DNA from: Deltaproteobacteria bacterium
Lineage (GTDB): Bacteria > Desulfobacterota > DSM-4660 > Desulfatiglandales > HGW-15
DNA: 8,993 nucleotides
Direction of reading: 5' to 3'
Assembly (NCBI GenBank): GCA_021737245.1
Contig: JAIPEI010000118.1
Coordinates: forward strand, 1-8,993
This document shows, in pieces, positions 1 to 5,066 of this stretch. Under the pieces are notes generated by a model that saw nothing but the letters and a program-made list of their open reading frames with translations, had not been told where the DNA came from and ran no database searches. The translations under genes were made by a program, and so were the position numbers. The first letter of the stretch is position 1. Every line of letters begins with the position of its first letter.

Positions 1-1143
1 CAGAAGAGCTGGACCGCCGAGGATCCGCTCAGCGACGCGCGCAGTGTGCGGCTCCAGGTGGACGGGGTGTGGGAAGACTACCACCACATGGAGCCGGTGC
101 TGGTCCGAAAGAGCGACCTGCATCAGAACATCTACTCAGCACCCGAGCCTCCCAAGGGCTTCAATGGGGAGACCCTCTGGGCGGACAGCGACTATGTCGT
201 GGTCGCGGTCATCAAGATTCATTTTCACCCGCGCACCATTCGAATCGGAAGCCAGGAGACCAAGGTCATCAAGAAGCTGTCCAGGTCCCTCGGCACCGAG
301 CTTCTCTCCTACCAGTTCCGCCAGGATTCCATGGAGGCCATGCAGCAGCTGGCCAGCGACCGGCTGAAGGCCTGCAACATTCTGGCCGACTCGCTTCGGA
401 ACGCCATCACCAAGGCCGGCCTGATTTTTTCGCTGGTCAAACAGGAGCTGGGGTTTCTGCGTGAGCAATGGGAGGAGCTCCTGCTGACCAGTCGACAGGA
501 GAAGAACGGAAAGAGGGAGGCGGTCAAGGAGCTCAACATTCAGCTCGAGCGCATCACCGGGGTCAGCGAGCCCCTTCGCAACGACCTGTTCAACGTACAA
601 AACCGTTTTCTGGAGCTCTCCCTTCCACCGGACATCGGCGAGAACTGGGTGGGCATGCAGATCGAGGAGCGGTGGCACCAGGTGTTCCATGAGGTCGGTG
701 CAACCGAGACGCAGAAGGAAAAAGTAAGAGAGTTGATTCACCGGCTCAAGACATCCCTGCGGTACGGCCTGGAGCCAGAGGTTATCGAAAGCTATGACAA
801 GCTTCCGGAGTCCTTGAAAAAGGAGTGGGTCGAGCTGCTCTATCAGCAGACCAACCGGTTCGATCCGGGGACCCTGGACCGGCTGATTCGGATCCTGGAC
901 GAACCGGTGCTGGACATCCCCTCCAGGGAAAGGTCGCGGAAGATCCTGACCCAGCTCAAGGCCCTGGCCGAGACCATGAACAACCTGGAGCGGAACACGA
1001 ACTTCCTGCTCCGGCAGGTCCTGAACGGAAAAGAGGCCCGGAAGGTCACCGAGAATCCGGATGGAACCATCGGCGGTCCGTCGGGCGATGTTGCGATTCC
1101 CGGCACGCGGACCGATCCGGCAGTGGAAGACGGGCGCCTGTAG
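1..1143 (+). CDS. Hypothetical protein, 3' part (5' end outside window)
   Basis: The frame is open from the first base to the TAG at 1141-1143 (380 residues visible). The first in-frame start, GTG at 46, has no Shine-Dalgarno sequence, and the reading frame before it is continuous, so the gene most likely begins upstream of the window. I do not recognise the family. Around visible residues 65-85 there is a beta-like stretch (YVVVAVIKIHFHP). After it the protein is strongly charged and helical, with Leu/Glu/Lys/Arg-rich segments (for example residues 125-190 and 300-350), which suggests coiled coil or a helical bundle. I see no signal peptide, membrane span or catalytic motif in this part. The last ~25 residues are Gly/Pro/Asp-rich and look disordered. 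The final codons and the stop lie inside the 5' acceptor stem and U8-A9-G10 of the tRNA-Arg gene, so the true C-terminus may be a chance extension. I assign no function. The call that this is a real coding region rests on consistent codon use and the length of the frame. Confidence 0.75.
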   Translation, partial: QKSWTAEDPLSDARSVRLQVDGVWEDYHHMEPVLVRKSDLHQNIYSAPEPPKGFNGETLWADSDYVVVAVIKIHFHPRTIRIGSQETKVIKKLSRSLGTELLSYQFRQDSMEAMQQLASDRLKACNILADSLRNAITKAGLIFSLVKQELGFLREQWEELLLTSRQEKNGKREAVKELNIQLERITGVSEPLRNDLFNVQNRFLELSLPPDIGENWVGMQIEERWHQVFHEVGATETQKEKVRELIHRLKTSLRYGLEPEVIESYDKLPESLKKEWVELLYQQTNRFDPGTLDRLIRILDEPVLDIPSRERSRKILTQLKALAETMNNLERNTNFLLRQVLNGKEARKVTENPDGTIGGPSGDVAIPGTRTDPAVEDGRL

Positions 1144-1210
1144 CTCAGTTGGACAGAGCAGCGGACTTCTAATCCGCAGGCCGGGGGTTCGAATCCTCCC
1201 AGGCGCGCCA
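1134..1210 (+). tRNA. tRNA-Arg (anticodon UCU)
   Basis: A complete 77-nt cloverleaf can be drawn by hand. The 7-bp acceptor stem GCGCCTG (1134-1140) pairs perfectly with CAGGCGC (1200-1206). The discriminator G is at 1207 and an encoded CCA at 1208-1210. The D stem is GCTC/GAGC. The anticodon stem GCGGA (1161-1165) pairs with TCCGC (1173-1177), with loop CTTCTAA and anticodon TCT at 1168-1170. The T stem GGGGG/CCTCC (one G-U pair) closes a TTCGAAT loop. UCU reads the AGA/AGG arginine codons. The first 10 nt overlap the end of the upstream reading frame. I see no convincing promoter or T-rich terminator around it, and no integrase or duplicated tRNA 3' end that would mark it as an attachment site. 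Confidence 0.97.
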
Positions 1211-1251
1211 TTTCAGACAGGGAGCCTTTGGACATTCTCCCGATCTCGTCC

Positions 1252-1350
1252 TCATGTGGGCCCAATCACACCATTTTCCAACCCACCGCACGACGGGCCC
1301 GGCCCGCGGATCGTCACGTGATTCTCGTGGTTCTGCGGGCCGTCGAGCAT
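1252..1350 (-). CDS. Possible small protein, 32 aa, downstream of the receiver gene
   Basis: On the minus strand an AAGGAG (complement of 1359-1364) lies directly after the stop codon of the stand-alone receiver gene. It is followed by 8 nt and an ATG at 1350-1348. The frame runs 32 codons to TGA at 1254-1252, starting MLDGPQNHENH and ending NGVIGPT. It is rich in Gly, Pro and Asn, with no membrane segment, and I do not recognise it. The strong, well-spaced Shine-Dalgarno and the operon-like position (14 nt after the preceding stop) are the only support. The coding region also contains an inverted repeat (1300-1342), which could mean this is really a structured untranslated tail. Treat it as a candidate only. 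Confidence 0.25.
   Translation of the reverse strand: MLDGPQNHENHVTIRGPGPSCGGLENGVIGPT
1300..1342. repeat. GC-rich inverted repeat, possible RNA hairpin
   Basis: CGGCCCGCGG (1300-1309) can pair with CTGCGGGCCG (1333-1342) over 10 bp with one G-U pair, leaving a 23-nt loop. The loop contains the 8-bp palindrome TCACGTGA (1314-1321). It lies about 25-65 bases beyond the stop of the minus-strand receiver gene, where a terminator would be expected, but no run of T follows on either strand. It may act in mRNA 3' stability or Rho-dependent termination, or simply reflect base composition. Confidence 0.4.
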
Positions 1351-1364
1351 AAGCCGGACTCCTT

Positions 1365-1739
1365 TCACGTCTGATCCTCGAACAGAGCGTGAACGACCCC
1401 GGCGATTTCCTCGGCGGAAGCGGTGCGTTTGGACAGAAACCCGTCCGCCCCGTTTCTGGCGGCCGCCTCCCGGTACTCCGGCCCGTCGTAAAGGCTGATC
1501 ACGACAATTTTGGCGGGGAGCTTCCGGGCCTTGATGCGGCGGGTGAGATCGAGACCGTTCGAATCCGGGAGCTCGATGTCCATGAGAATCAGGTCGGGTC
1601 GGGCCTCCTCCGTGATCGAAAGGGCCTCCTTCCCGTTGACGGCTTCAAGGAGCGCTGCGTCGGAAAACCGGGTGCGAAGGGTTTCCCCGAGCATCTTTCG
1701 CATCAGCGTGTTGTCCTCGACAATCAGGAAACGGGGCAT
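1365..1739 (-). CDS. Stand-alone response regulator receiver (CheY-like) protein
   Basis: A 124-aa single receiver domain that would act in the cytoplasm as a phosphoryl acceptor. Acidic-pocket residues are E8 and D9 (LIVEDN), the phosphorylation site is D54 (LILMDIELPDSNG), the switch Ser is S82 (VVISLYD) and the conserved Lys is K104 (GFLSKR). All key residues are present, so it should be phosphorylatable. There is no output domain, and the length is that of a bare receiver. It could shuttle phosphate in a relay, act by protein-protein contact, or act as a phosphate sink. The ATG at 1739 is supported by GGAG (complement of 1747-1750) with a 7-nt spacer. It is divergent from the NarL-type regulator and near a REC-containing kinase, which makes a shared pathway likely but not shown. 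Its sequence resembles the receiver half of NarL-type regulators, so it may descend from one that lost its HTH; no HTH remnant is visible downstream. Confidence 0.93.
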   Translation of the reverse strand: MPRFLIVEDNTLMRKMLGETLRTRFSDAALLEAVNGKEALSITEEARPDLILMDIELPDSNGLDLTRRIKARKLPAKIVVISLYDGPEYREAAARNGADGFLSKRTASAEEIAGVVHALFEDQT

Positions 1740-1757
1740 GGCCGGGCTCCGTCAGGC

Positions 1758-1801
1758 GGATAGGGATCGTGCTGTTTGGCACCGCAACGGCGAACCTATC
1801 C
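1758..1801. repeat. Inverted repeat in divergent regulator intergenic region
   Basis: GGATAGG (1758-1764) and its perfect complement CCTATCC (1795-1801) are separated by 30 nt, centre to centre 37 bp (about 3.5 helical turns). They lie between two divergently transcribed response-regulator genes. The placement fits a dimer-binding operator or DNA loop for one of the neighbouring regulators, but the arms are short and could arise by chance. Confidence 0.3.
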
Positions 1802-1804
1802 AAC

Positions 1805-1833
1805 TTTACTTGCTCTGAAGGGTGTGGTATATG
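1805..1833 (+). promoter_or_regulatory. Possible sigma-70-type promoter for the NarL-type regulator
   Basis: TTTACT (1805-1810, 4 of 6 to the -35 consensus) is followed after exactly 17 nt by TATATG (1828-1833, 4 of 6 to the -10 consensus). Transcription would start near 1840 and leave a leader of about 70 nt before the TTG start at 1910. It is the best match in the otherwise empty 170-bp divergent region. No sigma-54 -24/-12 element is found there: a TGGCAC at 1777 lacks the TTGC partner. Confidence 0.3.
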
Positions 1834-1897
1834 GGGTGCGGACTGTAGTTGTCTCCCGATTTCTCAGAATCCGGACAGATCGATCCGCGCATCATTC

Positions 1898-1904
1898 AGG
1901 GGAG
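1898..1904 (+). promoter_or_regulatory. Ribosome binding site that sets a TTG start
   Basis: AGGGGAG lies 5 nt before the TTG at 1910-1912. The frame is open further upstream to an ATG at 1769, but that ATG has no Shine-Dalgarno and the extra 47 residues do not belong to a receiver domain. The TTG is therefore the likely start. Confidence 0.8.
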
Positions 1905-1909
1905 CCGCC

Positions 1910-2566
1910 TTGAAGAAAAAACACACCATCGTCCTTGCAGAGGACCATCTCATCCTGCGGCAGGGGCTCCGGTCCCTTCTGAGCACCAGCGAGGACCTGG
2001 AGGTCGTGGGGGAGGCCGGAGACGGGCTCGAAGCCATCCGGAGCATTCTGGAGCATGAACCGGATCTGGTGCTCCTCGACCTGAACATGCCCCGAATGAA
2101 CGGTATCTCCGTCATCCTCGAGATCAAACGCCAGGCACCCGACACAAAAATCCTCGCCCTCACCATGCACAAGGAGGAGGATTTCGTGCTCCAGGCGTTT
2201 CATGCAGGCGCGAACGGCTACTGCCTGAAGTCCGCCGGCCACGAGGAGCTGATCATCGCCATACGCGCCGTTCTCAACGGGAAGAGCTACGTGAGCCCCG
2301 AGATATCGGATACCGTACTCGAAGGGTGGCTCGAGGAGCGGAGGACCGTGAAGGACGACTCATCCTGGCATTCCCTGACACAGAGGGAGAAGGAGGTCCT
2401 GAAGCTCGTGGGAGAAGGGTATCAAAACAAGGAAATCGCGGACTACCTGTGCATCAGCCCGAAGACCGTGGAGAAGCATCGGGCGAACATCATGCAGAAG
2501 ACGGACCTCCACACGGCATCGGCTTTGACCGCGTACGCCATCGAGAAAGGGATCGTAACGAAGTAG
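1910..2566 (+). CDS. NarL/FixJ-family response regulator (receiver + LuxR-type HTH)
   Basis: A 218-aa DNA-binding response regulator. The receiver domain covers about residues 5-120: acidic pocket E11/D12, phosphorylation site D57 (LVLLDLNMPRMNG), switch T85 and Lys K107 (YCLKSAG). After a linker (about 125-150) comes a LuxR/GerE-type helix-turn-helix, residues 155-215, with the signature LTQREKEVL, then NKEIADYL and SPKTVEKHRANI as recognition region. Length is typical for the family. The start is TTG, chosen from the strong Shine-Dalgarno 5 nt upstream and because the product then begins MKKKHTIVLAEDH. HisKA_3 kinases are the usual partners of NarL-type regulators, and such a kinase sits convergently next door, 4 nt between stop codons, so it is the probable cognate kinase. 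Target genes are not shown; the divergent efflux operon beyond the kinase is a plausible candidate. Confidence 0.95.
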   Translation: MKKKHTIVLAEDHLILRQGLRSLLSTSEDLEVVGEAGDGLEAIRSILEHEPDLVLLDLNMPRMNGISVILEIKRQAPDTKILALTMHKEEDFVLQAFHAGANGYCLKSAGHEELIIAIRAVLNGKSYVSPEISDTVLEGWLEERRTVKDDSSWHSLTQREKEVLKLVGEGYQNKEIADYLCISPKTVEKHRANIMQKTDLHTASALTAYAIEKGIVTK

Positions 2567-2570
2567 CTCT

Positions 2571-3656
2571 TCATGAGTCCACAGGCCAGCTGGCCGTGAT
2601 CGTCGTGCCTTGCCCCGGGTTGGAGCGGATGTCGATACGTCCCCCGGAAAGCTCCACCCTCTCCATCATGCCGTCCAGTCCCATGCCCCGGCCCTCGTTT
2701 TCTTCGGGCCCGCGGTGCTTTGAACCGAAACCCCGGCCGTTGTCCTGCACGGACATTTCGAGCTCCCTCTCCGTCTTGCAGAGCGAGACGGAGATCCGAT
2801 CGGCCCCGCTGTGCTTGACGGCATTGTTCAAGGACTCCTGGACGAGGCGGAAAAGCACGATCTTCAAGGAGTCGGGGATCTCGTCCTCCGGCAGATCCCA
2901 GGCCGTCTGGACCTCCATGGAGCCGTAAAACTCCCGGGTTTTCCGGGCCGTCCAGTCCAGTGCGGCCAGGAGGCCCATGTTGTCCAGGATGGAGGGCCGG
3001 AGGTTGGTGGAGATCCTCTGTGTCTCCTCCATGGTCTCCTTGATCGCGGCGATGATCTGGGTCAGGGGGATGCCCGCATTGTCCGTCTTGCCCGCCATCT
3101 CCTGCTGCGCGACCCGGGTTTCCAGGGCGTATTTCACGGCGGTCAGGTTCGCACCGATTCCGTCGTGGAGCTCCTTGGCGATCCTCCGCCTCTCCTCTTC
3201 CTGGGCCTGGAGGAGCTTGGTGGACAAAGCCCTGAGCCGTTGCTCCGATGCCCTGAGCGCTTCGAGGGTTCGGGCCCGCTCCAGGGCGTAGCGCACGGAA
3301 CGCTCCATGAGCTCCGGTGAAAGCCGATCCTTTTCCAGATAGTCCGCCGCTCCCCGCCTCATGGCCTCCAGATCGACCCGCCGGTCCCCGTGCCCCGTGA
3401 GCATGAGGATGGGGGCGGTGAAACCCAGGGCCTTCAGCTCGTCCAGCACCTCGATTCCGTTTCGATGCCCGAGGCGATAGTCCAGAAGGCACAGGTCATA
3501 GCCCCCGTTCCGGGCCTGCTCCAGGGCCTCTTCGACGGTGGGGGCCCATTCGATGTGGAACGACTGGTTTGGAATGTCGGCGAGGATATCCCGGGCGAGG
3601 ACGTAGTCGTCCTCATCATCTTCGACGAGAAGGACGCGGATCTCGGAGGAGGCCAT
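2571..3656 (-). CDS. Soluble histidine kinase with N-terminal receiver domain (REC-HisKA_3-HATPase)
   Basis: A 361-aa cytoplasmic kinase. The N-terminal receiver (residues 5-125) has E12/D13/D14, phosphorylation site D59 (LCLLDYRLG), T87 and K109 (YLEKDR). A charged helical linker (about 125-155) leads to a HisKA_3 dimerisation helix with the motif ERRRIAKELHDGIGANL and phospho-His H164. The HATPase_c domain follows at about 260-358: N box LVQESLNNAVKHS (N278), G1 box DNGRGF (305-310) and G2 box GRGMGL (322-327). All catalytic motifs are intact. There is no transmembrane segment, PAS or GAF domain, so the receiver is the likely input and kinase activity would be set by phosphorylation from another kinase or by a binding partner. 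The HisKA_3 type normally pairs with NarL-family regulators such as the convergent neighbour. The ATG at 3656 has AAGGA about 11 nt upstream, a long spacing. The gene is divergent from the efflux operon and shares a ~280-bp upstream region with it. Confidence 0.94.
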   Translation of the reverse strand: MASSEIRVLLVEDDEDDYVLARDILADIPNQSFHIEWAPTVEEALEQARNGGYDLCLLDYRLGHRNGIEVLDELKALGFTAPILMLTGHGDRRVDLEAMRRGAADYLEKDRLSPELMERSVRYALERARTLEALRASEQRLRALSTKLLQAQEEERRRIAKELHDGIGANLTAVKYALETRVAQQEMAGKTDNAGIPLTQIIAAIKETMEETQRISTNLRPSILDNMGLLAALDWTARKTREFYGSMEVQTAWDLPEDEIPDSLKIVLFRLVQESLNNAVKHSGADRISVSLCKTERELEMSVQDNGRGFGSKHRGPEENEGRGMGLDGMMERVELSGGRIDIRSNPGQGTTITASWPVDS

Positions 3657-3703
3657 AGTGGGTCATTTCCTTGTGGATGTCCGGTTGGCCCGGATCGGTT
3701 TCT

Positions 3704-3772
3704 GAACGGAAACGGACCTGGTTCGAATTCCGTTCTCGGCTTCGAAGAAGTCATATCGACCTTAGCATATCG
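3704..3772. promoter_or_regulatory. Divergent kinase/efflux control region with repeated motifs
   Basis: The ~280 bases between the kinase start and the membrane fusion protein start hold no gene that I can support. The middle is more AT-rich than the flanks. It contains a perfect 8-bp inverted repeat GAACGGAA (3704-3711) / TTCCGTTC (3728-3735), centre to centre 24 bp. It also has two TTCGAA hexamers (3722-3727, 3741-3746) and a direct repeat CATATCG (3752-3758, 3766-3772) spaced 14 bp. These are reasonable operator candidates for one or both promoters. Promoter matches are weak: on the plus strand TTGAAG near 3784 with AATACC 17 nt later, and on the minus strand TTGAAT with TATGCT at 19 nt. 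The region as control DNA is likely; the individual motifs are tentative. Confidence 0.35.
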
Positions 3773-3935
3773 TGCGCGGAAATTGAAGATTCAAAACAGA
3801 CCGAAAATACCATCAGGGATCTTCGAGAATACACCCTCTCACCCATTCTTCTGATTTCTTCCATGGTTCAGACTCTATCGGATGATGACAACGCCGCGGA
3901 ATGTGGACCGGAGAGCAGCGGAGCACAAAAGTGGA

Positions 3936-5066
3936 ATGGGTCTGAAAATATCGACACGGATGGATCGGGGCGTCTTCCTGGTCGCGTTGATCCTGACGGC
4001 GGTGTGTGTTGCGGCCTGCTCCAGAGCCGACGAAACCGGGGCGGAGGGAACCGGAAAAACAACGGTTTCCGTGGAGACCGCGACGGTTCGGCCCATGACC
4101 TTTCGAAAGATCGTGCGCGGCATCGGCACTGTCGACGCGACCGAGGCGGTCGTGATTCGACCGGAGATCGCCGGAATCGTGCGGGCGGCTCCGGCCCGGG
4201 AGGGGATGGAGGTGGACGAGGGCGACCTCCTCTTCCGCCTCGACGACGATCAGCCGGTTCAGCGGCTGGATGAGCAGAGCCGGGCGCTGGAGGCCGCCGA
4301 GGCACGGCTCGAGAACACCCAGTCAAGCCACCGGCGGCTCGAGTCCCTCTGGAAAAGAAAGGTGATCGCCAAGGACCGCTGGGACCGGATCCAGGCGGAG
4401 CTGGACGTCGCCCGGGCGGAGGTGAAGCGGCTCCAGGCCTCGGTGAAGGTCGTGCGCGAGCAGATCGACGACACCCGCATTCGGGCGCCGTTCGCGGGGG
4501 TGCTTTCAGAAAGGCTGGTGGACCCGGGAGATCTCGTGCAGCCGGGGCAGGCCCTGGTGACGTTGTATAGAATACAGGGCAGGGAGGTGGTCTTCAAGGC
4601 GCCCGGCCGGTACGCCGGCGTCGTAAAGTCCGGGCAGCCTGTAGAGATTGCGGTGGACGCCTATTCCGACCGTTCATTTTCCGGACGGCTGTTCTTTGTC
4701 AGCCCGGAGCTGGACCCGAGGACGCGCGGGTTTCAGGTGAAGGCGGCCATTGATGATCCGGAGAATCTCCTGAAGCCGGGCATGTTCGCCAGGGTGCAGG
4801 TGATCATCTCCACGCTGGAGGACCGCCCGGCGGTCCCCGAGGAGGCCCTGGTCCCCATCCGTACCGGGTATGCAGTGTTCGTGGTGGAGAACGGGCGGGC
4901 CGGGCGCAGGACCGTGGAGATCGGCCTCCGCAGGGTGGGCGTCGTGGAGATCGTGAAGGGGCTCCAGCCGGGAGAGACCATCGTCCGAAAAGGGCACTTC
5001 GGGCTGGAGGATGGGGATCCGGTTCAAGAGGCCGAATCAGAAGCGGATGAGAGCGGTTCCCCATGA
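3936..5066 (+). CDS. RND efflux membrane fusion protein (periplasmic adaptor, lipoprotein)
   Basis: The periplasmic adaptor of a tripartite RND pump, bridging the inner-membrane transporter and an outer-membrane channel. With the start at 3936 the product is 376 aa. It has a basic N-terminus, a hydrophobic stretch VFLVALILTAVCVA and a lipobox VAAC with Cys28, so it should be a lipid-anchored lipoprotein. The order is AcrA/HlyD-like: first biotinyl-lipoyl half (about 68-104, RPEIAGIV then GDLLFRLD), helical hairpin (about 106-178), second lipoyl half (about 180-211, TRIRAPFAGVLSE), beta-barrel (about 216-294), membrane-proximal domain (about 299-362) and an acidic tail. Start choice: the frame also has ATGs at 3882, 3885 and 3960. 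Only 3936 has an upstream GGAG (3920-3923, spacing 12), while 3960 gives the tidiest signal peptide; the start is uncertain within these. It overlaps the pump gene by 4 nt (ATGA), so translation is coupled. Substrate cannot be told from sequence. Confidence 0.93.
   Translation: MGLKISTRMDRGVFLVALILTAVCVAACSRADETGAEGTGKTTVSVETATVRPMTFRKIVRGIGTVDATEAVVIRPEIAGIVRAAPAREGMEVDEGDLLFRLDDDQPVQRLDEQSRALEAAEARLENTQSSHRRLESLWKRKVIAKDRWDRIQAELDVARAEVKRLQASVKVVREQIDDTRIRAPFAGVLSERLVDPGDLVQPGQALVTLYRIQGREVVFKAPGRYAGVVKSGQPVEIAVDAYSDRSFSGRLFFVSPELDPRTRGFQVKAAIDDPENLLKPGMFARVQVIISTLEDRPAVPEEALVPIRTGYAVFVVENGRAGRRTVEIGLRRVGVVEIVKGLQPGETIVRKGHFGLEDGDPVQEAESEADESGSP

Noticed and set aside
1220..1241. GGGAG/CTCCC hairpin after the tRNA as a terminator
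   Set aside because: Only 5 bp with a 12-nt loop and no T-run on either strand.
843..1265. 140-aa minus-strand frame containing ARLGGFEPPACG
   Set aside because: This is the familiar false translation of the antisense strand of a tRNA gene; the rest is antisense to the upstream coding frame.
1061..1321. 86-aa plus-strand frame with SSVGQSSGLLIRRPGVRILPGAP
   Set aside because: This is sense-strand translation through the tRNA, a typical artefact; no ribosome binding site and no protein-like composition.
1134..1364. tRNA-Arg as an integration site of a genomic island
   Set aside because: No integrase, no repeat of the tRNA 3' end in the window, and no composition change beyond it.
1777..1793. 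Sigma-54 promoter starting at TGGCAC
   Set aside because: The required TTGC at -12 spacing is absent.
1769..1909. N-terminal 47-residue extension of the NarL-type regulator from ATG 1769
   Set aside because: No Shine-Dalgarno at 1769, the extension does not fit the receiver fold, and a strong site precedes TTG 1910.
2584..2595. Palindrome GGCCAGCTGGCC as a bidirectional terminator
   Set aside because: The hairpin would have only 4 bp around a 4-nt loop and no T tract; it lies in coding sequence.
2443..3492. 349-aa minus-strand frame overlapping the kinase
   Set aside because: It is a frame-shifted shadow of the kinase gene, rich in Gly/Pro/Arg/His as expected from GC-rich third positions, with no domain motifs.
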